A DNA stretch of 64,000 nt from positions 2,425,501-2,489,500 of the forward strand of contig JAWQUS010000004.1 of assembly GCA_036365455.1 (NCBI GenBank). Direction: 5' to 3'. The notes under the pieces were generated by a model. The model searched no databases. It was not told the DNA's origin and saw only the letters and a list, made by a program, of their open reading frames with translations. The position numbers were made by a program, and so were the translations under genes. This document shows, one piece after another, positions 41,242-55,739 of this stretch. The DNA is from Macrosoma leucophasiata. Lineage: Eukaryota; Arthropoda; Insecta; Lepidoptera; Hedylidae. The stretch's first letter is position 1. Every line of letters begins with the position of its first letter.

Positions 41242-43112
41242 CTAAATGACTAATATCAAACATTTTATATTTCTGTTGATCGTGAGTTTGTATGATGATG
41301 GTGTTATAAACGTATTGTTTGTATATAAGATGTTTTTCTTGGAATAGCAAATAATATACTTTACATAATACGCGCCGTTGATAGAATAACTATGTAACGA
41401 ATTACAGTCAAAATGAAGCACATAACAAGCTCGATCTCGTGTAGATTAATCGTAAAAACGTCGACAAAATGCCGCTACCAAACTTTAACCTAAAAGTCAA
41501 TTTTAATGATCGGATCTAAATAGGAACATACATACCTGAGTGTTAAACTGCTTGGATGTTTTAGGAATACACTTTATCTTCTATTTTAAATATTTTTAAG
41601 TATTAGGAAACAAAAATAGAACTTCACACAAACAGAAATCCAAACAATTCTGACATGACTCCAAGCCAAGCAGTTTGACAGATGACTAGTGGTGTTCAGA
41701 TAATAACAGAAACTGTCGCGTTAGTATCGATATTAAATACCGTTATTTATCGACATCAAATATTTATTGAACCTGTGAATATACTTTTTGCTTACTTTGC
41801 TACTTATGTACCGGAAAGACAACACATCTGCATTAAAATATTTACTTACCTCATGAAAACTACTAGGGCTCTAAAATATATTTACACTACGTAATATATA
41901 AATACTTACATTATATATACAAAATTAAATAGTCTTAGCTCAACGATCAGACCTACCAATAATAATATTCACGTGATCGAACTTACACTACTACCAGCTA
42001 TGCCTTCTAAATCATAAACATCTACAGACTAACAAGCTTGCAGTTTCAAGCTATAGTATTACATACTATATTATGAGCGTTCTAAGTTTCAATAGTCTTG
42101 GTCTTGACGACAACTAACTATTTTATTTCTAAGTAGATGTTTTTATGCTACAGCGTATTCATTTACGATTAATTAAATGTTAATTGTATGCTTGTTTGTC
42201 GTTCATATGACATAAAAAAACAATATACCTAGTTAGTTTTTAATACAATTAGTAATAAAAGAGGAAGAACTGAATTAAACTTTTTTTTTAAATAAAGAGC
42301 CTTCAATTGTTTATTTTGGTTAATGGTGTATGTAACCATTTTTATTGACTTTAGAAAGTCCTGATAAGCTTATATAAGTTAAGTTATTAATAAAAAAATA
42401 ATAACTGAAATCTGTGTTTCTACTATAATAAGCACTTTAAATCTAGATTTATTTTTAATTGTTATCAAATATGTTCTTATAGCAGAAAATGACTAAAATA
42501 TTATTCTTAACAATATAAGTGCAGATATCATTTTAAATTTGAGATAAGTATTACATATTAATATCATCAACAGTAACGTTTATAAAACAACGTTTAGTAA
42601 CAGTATTAGATATTTCATAGTATGATATTTTGTGTCAAGCACTACCTATTCCTTTGATTCACAGACTAAAAAAGATCACAGAATAGTTATAAATTCTTTA
42701 ATTAGGCAATTTTAAGGAAATTATTGTTATATTTAATGATTTAGTACACAGAAATAAATAAAATGGTATACATCCCTAATGATGAATAAAATAACACAGG
42801 CATAAAATAAAAAGTTGAAACTAAGAGACAGAGACATCTGTTGGGTTAACTATAAACTATAGAACCTTCTTGATTCGTAGGAATTATGGATAGGGAGGGT
42901 AAAAAAAGGGTTACGGATGTTGAGTTTATATATGGTATTAGCATGGTTATTGGTCTGTAAGTATTAGTAGATATGTAGGTTAAGCCTAGATGTTAAATGA
43001 CTCGGACTTAGCAATTGTTTTTCATGTTGGCTGAGTAGGCTGGAGCTTAGGGCGGCAAATTTTAAGGGGCGGCAGATTTAATTTTTTTTTTTCTATTTAA
43101 ATTTACATTTAA
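41242..43112. other. AT-rich intergenic DNA
   Basis: The only recognisable item is a family A 3' scrap at 42176-42220. The 70-codon frame at 41682-41894 has no family signature. Confidence 0.5.
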
Positions 43113-43576
43113 AAATAAATATATCTACGTTAAGGAAAACCGACTTCAAACTGAAAAGTAAAAAATAATAAAGATTTAATTGTAATTATATACTACCTAT
43201 TATTTATATGTGCTATTTACTAATAGGTTTGAAGTCGGTGCCAAGCCTTAAACAAATAATTATATTTTAATCACTTAAATATGAATACGAGCAAATTAAT
43301 ACACTGAACAAAACGTAACCGGCGAATCGTGGGTGTTTGCATGTATGCTTGAATTCGTGCATTTACCTCTGCCTACCCCTTCGAAGATTACTGGGGTAAA
43401 GTTACGTTTTAATACAATGAAATGCCTACTTTAGTGATTTTGGCTTGGCACCGACTTCAAACCTATTAGTAAATAGCACATATAAATAATAGGTATATAA
43501 TTACAATTAAATCTTTATTATTTTTTACTTTTCAGTTTTGAAGTCGGTTTTTCTTAACGTAGTTATATTTATTTAA
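43113..43576. mobile_element. Large inverted repeat with SINE tail in its loop
   Basis: The arms 43113-43252 and 43440-43576 are about 137 bp and nearly identical. Each begins 'aaataaatata' then 'acgttaag.aaaaccgacttc' and ends 'ggtttgaagtcggtgccaagcc'. The loop holds a SINE B 3' fragment (43311-43411). Confidence 0.7.
43311..43411 (+). repeat. SINE family B 3' fragment
   Basis: 'aaaacgtaaccggcgaatcg' to 'ggggtaaagttacg'; 5'-truncated. Confidence 0.75.
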
Positions 43577-43609
43577 TACTTTTTATAGGTTAAGATCCCA
43601 TAACAGAAA

Positions 43610-43725
43610 CATTTCGTTAATCGAGTTTATGCTGCAAACCCATTTTTTACGCATATTTATGATCCAGAGAATATAAATCCACTTGGTTGCCTAAAAAATG
43701 TGGCCGCAAGTATTTTTAAATAATT
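43610..43725. repeat. Family O arm
   Basis: 'gatcccataacagaaacatttc' to 'cacttggttgcctaaaa', diverged from 62098-62220. Confidence 0.5.
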
Positions 43726-44164
43726 TTTTATTTTTTCATTTTTGGGACAAAATTTCGTTGACTTGTTTTTTCAATAAAATATCGACCAATTCACGGCAAT
43801 ATATGTAAAGACTCTAAAAAATCACGGCAGCCGTTGCGCACTTGGTCGCACCTCTTCGCAGCCAGGTGTAAACAGGTATGATCAAGGAAACGTTTTTACG
43901 TTCATAACGTACATTAGTTAGTTATATATCAAATTAAGGCAATTTTTTTTCTCATTATTATGGTATACAGTTGCTAAATTAAATCTGGTCGCAAATAAGG
44001 GCTGTTAAAGAAGGTTAATATTGTAAATAGAGTGAAAAATAGCTAGCGCGTAACATCACCAGTAATAACGGTAGCAGGTAGACTCTTAAAATTTTCACAG
44101 AATATTGATTTGTATATTATCTTTCATAAGAAATATCTAAATAAAAATAAAGTAAACATCAAAG

Positions 44165-44256
44165 GGGGGCTCCCATACAACAAACGTAATTTTTGAGCAT
44201 TTTTTTTGTACGGAACACTTTGTGCGCGAGTCTGACTCGCACTTAACCGATTTTTT
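44165..44256 (-). repeat. Family P fragment
   Basis: 'tgtgcgcgagtctgactcgc' followed by 'cttaaccgatttttt', the inverted start of family P. Confidence 0.55.
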
Positions 44257-45026
44257 ATGCTATCCAGAACCGCCTGTTATTGAACCTACTTACTTCAAAT
44301 ATCTTAGACAAACACCTATATAAATTTCAACTTTACAGAACAAAGTTTTTTTTAATTCATACATATAGCACACCTTTCGGTTCGCCTGGCAGGCACTTGT
44401 GCTCATCGAAATCGCCTGTTATTTTTTTTTAATATTTACTATATATGAACTAAATTATATAAAAATTTCAAGTTTTTTTTTATATTTTCAAAAATGTGGG
44501 GTTGGTTATGTGACTGGCTGATCCTTGCCAGGCGATGGTTTTTGTACTTGACGCGTTATGATCTATCCCTACAAAAATTTCCAGCCTTACAGGACCAACG
44601 GTGCTCGGAGGGTTATGTCTCTCTTGGACCATAATATCTGTTACCGCGGCTATACGAATGAACGACGTCCGAATATGGTTCCTCGTTCACCGATCTCCGT
44701 TCGCGCCGACCAATGAACGACAAATTTCAAAATTGCACATTAATCGCTCACTCGTTAAAAACCCGTATACCTACGATTTAACTACTCGTTTATGTAATGC
44801 AGTGGTTCTCAAACTTTTTAAATGACGGAACCCTTTTGGGAATCGAAATACTTGATGGAAACCTACGATAAAACAATTGCTTTTATAAGTGTAATTTTTA
44901 TTAATCAGTATAATAAAAGTACAATATAACAGTTACTAATTATTATTTACTTCACCACTTGGCAAGGACAATAATAGAAAACATTAAAAAAGAAAAAAAA
45001 AACTAGTGGGTGGTACGAAACTGTTT

Positions 45027-46892
<1,866 letters not shown>

Positions 46893-47921
46893 CTTCTGGA
46901 TCGGTGATTGCTATATTCTTCGCGCGCACTGCTTTTGAACATTCAGCGTCATTAGAAGATGTTGTTACAACACGTTTAACGCCTTTAAGCCAACGTTCCA
47001 TTCTTCTTTATTTATAATGTTACACGTCAGGATAGTGAGGTTTAAATAATGCACATAACTCGTTACTGCGTATAAGAGACTAAATTTAGTACCTACAGTG
47101 AAGAAATGTATAAAACTGAGACAACATAATATAGCAGGCAGTAAAACAATGAACACTAGTTTCTCGTTAGCGAGCTTGTAAGTAGGTAGTAACTTCGTTC
47201 GTAACTAACGCTCCGAACGCTAATCGTCAACTGACGACGCGCGACGCGCGATCGCCTCTTTTATACTTAGTCCTAGACTCGATCTCAAATATTCTCGAAA
47301 ATACTCGAGTTGGCACCTTTGATAAACAAAAAGCAAAAATAAAAACAGAAATATAAAAATTGCGTTGTAAACAATATCGACTTTATCCTTTGAAGTTAGA
47401 GTCGAAAGTCGCTTGTTGACAACTATAGCGTCTAATTCAGAGGCGGCTTTTATCAAAGAGACTGCGCGCTCACAAGTATACTACCCGCTCGTTTTAAGTT
47501 TGCCGCTGGCGATAGGTATGACGTTCCAAAAGTAGCGTCAGCAAAACATAATATAAAAATATTTTTTATTTAATTGTAACTATAGAAATTGTGTACGTAC
47601 ATATTTGGGTTAAACTATGACACATTGTAAGTTTTGTTGTCACGTGGGGGAGGGTACGCGCATTCCACAGACCGGCAAACTTAGAGCGAACGGGTTGTAC
47701 AAGTATAAAATTGTTGATACCAAACTTATGAGGTATTGTACCAGCTATTGTAACACATGTTTCTTCAAATACAAATAAATAAATAAATAACGTTCATAGC
47801 GTTTTGTGCGGCCGCGGAGCGACCAGAGAGAGGTGTTTTGATTTTTTTTCTACATTCTTACGGAACCCCGACAGAGGTATCACGGAACCCTAAACACACT
47901 TAGAGTATAGCTGATGTAATG

Positions 47922-48261
47922 TAATTTGTTAAAAGGGAATTATACGTTCTTTTATACCAACTTCGTAAGTAGGTAATCATTTCAACGCCTGATCCTGCTA
48001 GCAAGAACGACAATACGATCACACGAAACACGAAATACACGAAACAAACAATATCTTTTATATTTCTGTAAGCAATGAATACTCAAGTTGGTGTTATACC
48101 AACTTTATGTTTTTGATGTCGGGTAATAATTGATAAGTTACAAAAAGTACCTTTAGTATATCTTTCCCATACCAAACAAGAGAATCGGACCACTAATTAA
48201 AAAAAAAATTATTCTCTTCTTATATATAAAAATTTATCAGTCCATCTCTCCTGATTTTACA
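47922..48261. other. Unassigned spacer
   Basis: No gene or repeat recognised. Confidence 0.4.
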
Positions 48262-48473
48262 GTTTTTTTTTTTTTTTAATGTAGTAAAAGTGGCAAACAA
48301 GCGTGCAGTTCACATTGACGTTGAGTGATGACTGCAGCCTATAGACACCCACACAATGACCAGAGGTCAAAATGCAAATGCGCTGCCACTCCTGAGGCAT
48401 TAGGTGTTATGCCTCTGTGCCGGAAATTACAGAGCCGTACATTACCACCTGACCGAAACATGATAGTGCTAAC
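48262..48473 (-). repeat. Family A1 copy, 5' part missing
   Basis: The 3' two thirds are present ('gaggcattaggtg' and 'agagccg' as in the 5653 copy). The match stops at 'gatagtgctaac'. Confidence 0.8.
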
Positions 48474-48489
48474 ATAACTATGACGAATC

Positions 48490-48805
48490 TTGAGCGAAAG
48501 TTGATATCCGTGTCCCACCGAGTAGTTTCCAGTTGAAAACCAGCGTCGGGCTTCGGCTTGACATAATGCTGAACTGGGAACTATTTGGTGCAGCCGTGGG
48601 ATCTTGTTTCTTATTTTCTACTCTAACTAGGTACTTTTTAAATAGGTCTAAGTATTTTTTTTTGTCAACCCTTTTTTAAAATGTTTTTTTGTGTAACGTA
48701 TTTGTTGTGTAAATGTTTATTATTTTATTCTATTTTTTTTTTATGAATGCAGTACCTGATATTGGTATTGGGACTGCACCAATAAATGTTTTTTTTCTTT
48801 CTTTT
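48490..48805 (+). repeat. Possible LINE 3' UTR
   Basis: 'gggaactatttggtgcagcc' and 'tattgggactgcaccaataaa' look like the 3' UTR of a moth LINE. A tentative call. Confidence 0.3.
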
Positions 48806-49214
48806 CTTTCAAAGTAAACAAAAATGTTTTAAGGTAAGCCTCCAGATCTTGTACACCATGCCTCAGGCTTAAAAAGGAATCAAGAATTTGTCGTCCAGAT
48901 CTTGCTATTCGACAAAACAATGTGTCCCGATAGTCAGGGTATCTCTTCTAACAACAATGAACACAATATTTCTATTTGTTTCGTGTACGGCGGGCAACGT
49001 GTGTGTTAATAAAGTACAACTTACAAAAAAAGTATCGAAAAATTGGTAACGACATCGGGATGAGTCCACCGCGAACTAGCGGTAGAATTTTCTGGAAGAG
49101 AATTCTTCCAGTGCAATCAGTCAACCGAACAGTGGTCAAACTATTCCAATGAGGCGGTAGTAAGTAGAATAACGCAAGATGGGCAGCGTCTGTCGATAAA
49201 ACTATCGCCGCTGA

Positions 49215-49440
49215 GATGGCCAATCCGCTGGAGAGAGAGGTGGGTTATATAAGACTCCGGGAAAAGATATCCGTCTACCCATTAAAACACCATCGCCCAC
49301 ATCTGCGACCCCACCGGCGGCTGCCCGTTTCCGAGCCTTTCTCGGAGCCTTTCGGCTCCAACCAATACTTGCCAGCCCGGGACCTCTCCATTCAGGCGAC
49401 AGTCTTCCCCTAGTCCAGCGCCCAAATGTCCCTGCCCCGA
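49215..49440 (+). repeat. GC-rich repeat (second copy of the 2390 block)
   Basis: Same order of modules as 2390-2652. Here no MITE interrupts 'cctttcggctccaaccaat', confirming the empty site of the 2653-2942 insertion. Confidence 0.5.
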
Positions 49441-49760
49441 CCACCCACAACGCCAGACGTCCCAAGACGCCCGGGTGGAGAAGTCCAGGGGCACACAGTC
49501 CGGCTCCGGAGAAGTGGGAGTGTCAGCGCCCCCCCCGCGACTTCACCACGTCCCTATCGATCGACTGGGATAGGGTGCAGGGCCAACGACATACCCATAC
49601 ACCTCTTCCCCAGCCTTCTCCCCACGACGTCCATATCCGACGGCGGGACCACTGTTAGGCGGCTGGGAATAGGGTGCAGAGCCAACGACATACCCATACA
49701 CCTCTTCCCCAGCCGTCTCCTCACCTTTAGTCAAGTACCTACCTTGACCATTTCTATTGC
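49441..49760 (+). repeat. GC-rich block with internal direct repeat
   Basis: 'agggtgcag.gccaacgacat' plus 'acccatacacctcttcccc' occurs at about 49570-49617 and again at 49667-49716 (period about 97 bp). Open frames on both strands reflect composition. The class is unknown. Confidence 0.45.
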
Positions 49761-49879
49761 GCATTATTATAATATTAATATCTCAGAAGTGGTCGCAAAT
49801 AGTGCGCAAAAACATAAAATTCAAACGCAATGCTCACATAAAAACGCTCACGTAAAGTTCAGTATGTTTAATGCCTAAA

Positions 49880-50460
49880 AATATTTAAAGTACAGTAGGG
49901 CAGCACGACGTTTGCCAGGTCAGCTCTCTTATTGACACTCATACACGCCTATTAGAAAGACTTGATTAGATACAATTAAAAAAATATATATATTTGACAA
50001 GTTTGAAATTGCAATGGTTTTTTAATAAGTGTTAAGTAAATCTTAATTGAAGCTGTTTCTTTACAAAACACGAACTGTAGTCTAATTTGAAACGCCCTGA
50101 ATTAAATTCTTGTCCGCAGATGGACAGACGTCCAACCTGGAATTCACGATTATGCGTATTTAAATAAATACCCTTTGTATTTTTAGTTCTAAAGGCGGTT
50201 TTCAAATTATATCTGGGTCGCTCAAGTTACTCATGTTTATTTTGAGTTAAAAGCATGCCCCAAAGTTGCTCACAATAGTTTTGTGCGTCATAAGGGGAGA
50301 AGATGGATTGGAAACCCTGATTTAGAAAGGCGTTTGGTAATGTACCTGAATCTATTACCTGCGATTTAAGAATGTGTAAATACTTGCATACTACCATTAA
50401 TGTATAAAATTTTACGTTTGAAAAAAAAAACTATGTCTTCCGTGCTACTACAACTACTTA
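49880..50460. other. Unassigned spacer
   Basis: Nothing recognised. Confidence 0.4.
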
Positions 50461-50607
50461 TCAGAGATTTAACAACTAAGGTCTCAGGGGTGGCAACCCA
50501 TCTGCATTTTGACCTCTGGTCTTTATGTAGGTGTCTATAGACTGTAGTCATCACTTACCATCAATGTGAACTGCATACTTGTTTGCACCTTCTTTACATA
50601 AAAAAAA
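50461..50607 (+). repeat. Family A2 3' fragment
   Basis: 5'-truncated at 'gagatttaacaactaaggtc', with a poly(A) end. Confidence 0.75.
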
Positions 50608-50726
50608 TGTAATAAGCAAATCTTGGTCAAAAATAACCTTTTTCCACCGCATTATCTATCTGTGGTATAGATACAGATAGGCAATGTGAGGGAAAGGATT
50701 TTTCATTGGAAAAAATAAGGGTTGAG

Positions 50727-51050
50727 TGTGGCCCCGCGGCTGGTGTGATCGCAAGCAATCTACTCGGTTAAGCGATACGGGCGCGGTCGGGTGTGTGATG
50801 GGTGACCGCTAGTGGCAAATTGAAATGCACGTTTCCGTGTTTCGGAGGGCACGTTAAGCCGTCGGTCCTGGTTGCTATCGATAGATAGCAGTCGTTAAAC
50901 GTTTTCGGAGGCCTTATGGGCGGTTTGAAAACATCAGACAGAGCTTTGGCCACTAACCTGTATCTCCACCCACCCGCATTGGAGCAGCGTAATGGAGCTC
51001 CAGGCCTCCCCTCAAAAAGGGGAGAGACTCGTGTCCAGCAGTAGGACGTA
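50727..51050 (-). repeat. LINE-derived repeat, family R
   Basis: The inverted counterpart of 20432-20735 ('gaggcctcccctcaaaaagggg', 'cgtgtttcggagggcacg'). Confidence 0.6.
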
Positions 51051-51252
51051 TCAATGGTTGCCATTATTACTATTATTATAAGGGTGGTGGTGTACAACTT
51101 GTGCTGCCGAATGTACAGGACATTTGTTCGATATCTTTACTTTCGCGTTTATTAGATACAGTTCCAGGTTGCAGCGAGTTTCATTAGACCTTTGTTGTCT
51201 AAAACTATTTGCTTCAACTTAACTATTTCGTTTATATGTAAGTACCTAAGAT

Positions 51253-51515
51253 TCCTAACAAGCATGCAGCTCCAATTGATGTTAAGTGATGACTGCAGCC
51301 TATAGACATCAACATAAAAACCAGAGGTCAAAATGCAGATGCATTGCCAGCCCTAAAACCTAAGGTTTCATGTCTCTGTGACAATTATTATGAGGCCATA
51401 CATCACTACGTAACTGGAACAGGTTAGTTGAAAACACTACCATTAGGCGGCAGACCAGAATACCATGGAGACTACGCCTTCGAATTTCGACACTAGAACT
51501 TTGCTACCAGTTATC
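51253..51515 (-). repeat. Family A2 copy, diverged
   Basis: Recognisable end to end; the poly(A) end is lost. Confidence 0.7.
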
Positions 51516-51534
51516 TATAGGCTATAGAGATATT

Positions 51535-51915
51535 TGTCCCAGAATGATCGAACCCACGACCTCTCTTATAAATAATGTCCTCCAGACCGAATTTCAGTCA
51601 CGACGGCCAATTTTAAAGGAGACTAGCCAACTACGCGGGAGATATTATAGTGCACAAGTGTATGCGCAAATACAGATGCACTTTTTATTCCCTCACTCTC
51701 ATAGCCCGATGGGACGGCAATCCGACACGACCGGCGAGAGATCGGGCGCAGGACCAACGGCTTTTCGTGCTCCCCGATGCACGACTACACTCCGGGCTAC
51801 TACTGGGCATTTCCTCACAGAAAAACCCAATAACAGATTTTCCCGACCTGGGGATCAAGCCCAGGACCTCAGGCTTCACCAACGCGATTGCGACCACTGA
51901 GCCGACGAGGCTCAC
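51535..51915 (-). mobile_element. tRNA-derived SINE, family Q
   Basis: On the minus strand it begins with an A-box-like 'tcggctcagtggtcgcaat' and a B-box-like 'ggcttgatccccagg'. A body of about 200 bp follows ('gggtttttctgtgagg', 'tggtcctgcgcccgatctc') and then an AT-rich end. Single copy in this window. Its open frames are incidental. Confidence 0.6.
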
Positions 51916-51959
51916 TTCTAAAACGGTATCTTATAAAACGGTCATTGCAAACAACTGAA

Positions 51960-52415
51960 CCAGCTGCAGCACGTCTATCACATAATAAAACACACACCAA
52001 TTGACAAATTGTCCCACTTCATCGCCATTGAAACCGCTAACGAATGGTTCGAACAAATTAAAATCCATTCAGGCAAACAGCGTTGATTGTAGCAAACTGG
52101 TCGCATTGCTAATTACTGTCCAATTACTGTACAATTGACGGTCCCGGGCGGTCATGTGAGAGGTGAGGACATACGGGTGAATATTGATAACAGGCACGCG
52201 CGTTTCTTTTGAGAGTGAAAATAATTTTAATTAAATCAAGTGCTTTTCAATTTTAGGGTTCTAGGATATCTTGATGCTTCCAAAAAATTGGGTAAAACTT
52301 TTTGGTTCTAAGATAGTCGTGAAAATCATTGAACTGTATATTTTGACGGATTAATCAAGCGAAGGTATATTAAACACAAATGAAGCTGGAAGTAACTGAC
52401 CCCGTTATCATCATC
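51960..52415. other. Unassigned spacer
   Basis: Nothing recognised. Confidence 0.35.
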
Positions 52416-52419
52416 ATCA

Positions 52420-52605
52420 TCATTATTTCAGCCAAAAACGTCCACTGGTGGACAAAGGCCTCCCCAAAGATTGCCACAGTGAACGGTAAACAAGAATGGG
52501 CTGCTCTCATCCAACGATTGCCCGCCGCACCAGGTCTTCGGTCCACCTCGTGGGGCCTGCCTACGCTTCGTTTTCCAGGACGCAGTCGCCACTCAATAAC
52601 TGTTC
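52420..52605 (-). mobile_element. LINE C-terminal/3' fragment (second RTE-like family)
   Basis: The inverse of the 8043-8225 type ('cagccaaaaacgtccactgg', 'ggcctccccaaagattg', 'ctcatccaacgattgc'). Broken frame. Confidence 0.6.
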
Positions 52606-52619
52606 CCGTTATATTGAAA

Positions 52620-53053
52620 GTGATTTTTTTTCTATAGGTGTATTTTTTACTTTAAAATTGGAGTAGAATAATAATATTATTAAACTTAAAACATTTACTT
52701 CGACGATTATCCGTCCACTTTACTGTTTTTGCGAATACGTACGTTGGAGAGAACATAACTGACTAATTACTGTTTACGACTGATGGTCTCAGGAGGCTTA
52801 GTGAGGACATACGTGGCCTGACTGTAAAGGAATTATCCAACGTCCTATCATGGAATATGCTTTTAACAAATTATTTTTGATATTTCAAATTATTTATACC
52901 CGAGTTTATATAATATATCCGATTGCCTGAAAATGAGACTCAAGAAGCACGTCGTATCCTCATTATACAGTTTTTGTGCCTGTAATTCTTCAAATAATTA
53001 CCTGCTACTGTTTATATTTTGTGGAATATTTCAATTAGTAAATTAAGTGGATT
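52620..53053. other. Unassigned spacer
   Basis: Nothing recognised. Confidence 0.35.
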
Positions 53054-53333
53054 TTTTTAATGTAATGGAATTGGCAAACAAGCATACAGTTCACATTGAT
53101 GTTAAGTGTTGACTACAGCCTATAGATACCCACACAAAGACCAAGGTCAAAATGCAGATGCGTTACCACTTCTGAGGCCTAAGGTGTTATGCCTCTGTGT
53201 CGGAAATTACAGGGACATACACCACCTGACCGGAACACGATAGTGCTGAACACTACCATTTAGCGGCAAGTACCTTAGGTAATGTGGTGGTGCCTACTCT
53301 TGCCAGCTCTGTCACTGGAGCTCTACCACCAGT
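53054..53333 (-). repeat. Family A1, full-length copy
   Basis: Complete, with moderate divergence. A plus-strand A 3' scrap follows at 53366-53432. Confidence 0.85.
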
Positions 53334-53433
53334 AAAGAGAATGGATGTCTTGTGTAGATAGAATAGCTTTTAGGCTGCAGTCATCACATAATGTGAGCTG
53401 TATGCTTGTTTGCCTTCATCTTTGTAACTTAAA

Positions 53434-54270
53434 ATTAAACCAGAAAGTAAATTTGTTTCATTATACTGGTTGTCATCGTCAACCAAACAGAGTTAATACT
53501 TAGTTCGCAGCTACAACTAATTTCATTCAAAGTTCTACCACAACTACCGATTGAAATAACACTGTTGCCAAATTGTACCAATCGCTACGCCGTAGAACTT
53601 GTCCGTAGCACCGCTACGAAATGTAATATACTCGTAGCACGTATTCATTTCACAACTATGACAGGTAATTCAAGTTAGGTGAGCTTCAATATAACAAAAA
53701 TTAAACTTTTTGTTTATATATCACTTTGTTTGCTATGAAATTGAATGGCTCAAAGCTTCGAAGAAAACTGACAATAAATATGGATGATTTGGCCGCGGGC
53801 TAAATTATAGAATCGATGTTGCAGAGTTTTGTAGTCACCTTTGAAGAAAAGTTTTAATTATATTAAGAGTTTACGCTTTATATTTTGAGCGTAAACGTAG
53901 GTCAAAGTTTATATTTTATATCCTCGTTCATGAAATGGATATCGCTCATCACAGATTAATAAGGAAAGGAGATGTTGCAAAAATGTATGGACCTCCGGCC
54001 ATGTGTTGTACACAATATCATCAACAGGCAAAATCAATATAAAAACGTTTTTTACTGCATATTTTCACTTGTTTAGTTAGCTTTGTTTGCAGTTACAAAA
54101 CATTATTTGCAGTTAGAATTGCAACTCAAAACCAACATGGCGAATATGGCGGGCGATATCATTTTAACTTTTTAAATTGTTTTTTTTTTATTATTATATT
54201 ATTTTTTTATTATATTTAGTACTTGGAGAAAAAAGTAATATTTTCTAAATACTATCGAAATCGATATTAT
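53434..54270. other. Unassigned spacer
   Basis: No gene recognised. 'gtagcaccgctacgaaatg' at about 53608 resembles 'gtagcactgctacgtgctacg' near 12817, a short shared motif. Confidence 0.35.
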
Positions 54271-54287
54271 GTGTTAATACTATACTA

Positions 54288-54512
54288 TGTGGATGGTTGC
54301 AGAGGCCCAGGAAGACCAAGGCTGACCTACCATGACCAAATAGGTCGAGTTCTGTCTGATGGTGGGGTCAAAAGTCTTAGGAATCGGCGTGCATGTATGA
54401 AGAGAATGATGAAGGTAGACGAGGCACGAGAGGTTTGTCAGAACCGGGATGTCTGGCGCTCTACACTCTCTGCCTACCCCGTTAGGGACCTGGCGTGAAG
54501 ATACATACATAC
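54288..54512 (+). mobile_element. RTE LINE, 5'-truncated insertion with TSD
   Basis: Encodes the last 70 residues or so (GCRGPGRPRLTYHDQIG to WRSTLSAYPVRD) and the (CATA)n tail. ATACTATACTA is duplicated exactly at 54277-54287 and 54513-54523. Confidence 0.9.
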
Positions 54513-54523
54513 ATACTATACTA

Positions 54524-55523
54524 ATCGATTTCCAATTTTAAAAGAATCATCGGAACTTCTTTAATCCGATCGATTTGATACATCATTTTTTTTTTGATAA
54601 TGTATGATGCACTAGTAAGATACAGATAGCATTCGTTTAGTTTTATGTATATTGGTACTATCCCGAGCGTCGGCTGTATCGCCGCCATGTTGAACATGGT
54701 TGAAAATGATAAAATCGTTTGTATTAAATGTGGTTATAACTCTAAAATATATTCTTGAATAAATTTATTGTATTTTTTTCGGATTCTTCTTTAATTTACC
54801 CATTTTTTGAGGACGTGTACGAACCATAGCCGAGCTCGCAACATCTCCTTAATTGAGAGCAACGCTTGATTTTTTTCAAGTTTCTAGTAATGTCACAGAA
54901 TAAAAAGGTAGAGAAGTCAATCTCTACTAACTTCTCTACCCATTTATTCGGAACCTATTGAGACAATATCATTTAAATTTGTTTGGCAGATGTATTCTCT
55001 GAACCGCATTGTGAATTTAGTACTAAAATAAAAATGAATAAAAACTATGGGAGATTCCTCCACACTTTCAATCGAAACTAGTTTTTTTTAATTCAAACTA
55101 ATACGTGCTTACAGGTTGGTCTTTAAAATGGCATAGTTTAAGAAATAGTTTATGTAAACAAGCTAAATAAATATAAATTACTAAAAAGATTTATGTACAA
55201 TTTAATTTGTGTCCAGTTTGCACGCTTTTACATTATTATGCGTCATTATTGATCAAGCAAACATTTTCGAATTTATTATACAATTCAGAGGGTCACGGGT
55301 CGAATCATAATTGTGTCATTGTAAATGTGATTCGTGTAAGGCCATCTTTGGCGTAAACAATATTAGTGCTTTAGTATCTCAGCCAGTTATACTGAACATG
55401 CGGCTCGCCGATCTCTTTATACTATATCTCTGTATAAATAGGTACGGTATAGCGTGGTAAAAGAATAATTTCGAGAAGAAATGATTTTCGACCTTATTTC
55501 AATGATACAGTCATAATAATTAC
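54524..55523. other. Unassigned spacer with a small hairpin
   Basis: At about 54910-54941 GTAGAGAAGT and ACTTCTCTAC form perfect 10-bp arms, extended by 'aataaaaag'/'ccatttatt'. No gene is seen. Confidence 0.4.
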
Positions 55524-55729
55524 AGGTGGTAGAGCTCCAGTGACAGAGCTCACGGGCGTAGGCACCACCGCATTACCTTACACAGAGGCATAACACCTTA
55601 GGCCTCAGGAGTGATAAAGCATCTGCATTTTGACCTTGGTCTTTGTGTGGGTGCCTATAGGCTGCAATCATCACTTAACATCAATGTGAACTGCATGCTT
55701 GCTTACCACTTCCATTACATAAAAAAAAT
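55524..55729 (+). repeat. Family A1 copy with large internal deletion
   Basis: The sequence from 'cattacct' jumps straight to 'cacagaggcataac'. Confidence 0.85.
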
Positions 55730-55739
55730 ACATTATTTT

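Noticed and set aside
44601..44825. 74-codon frame upstream of the hAT left end
   Set aside because: It runs across the transposon boundary and shows no motif.
46965..47456. Minus-strand frames of 63 and 78 codons in the hAT 5' region
   Set aside because: They lie upstream of the BED finger but show no hAT or other motif; probably non-coding leader or promoter DNA of the transposon.
49426..49878. 150-codon frame with the repeated peptide GCRANDIPIHLFPS
   Set aside because: The peptide repeat comes from a 97-bp DNA repeat. The opposite strand is open over the same region and no known domain is seen.
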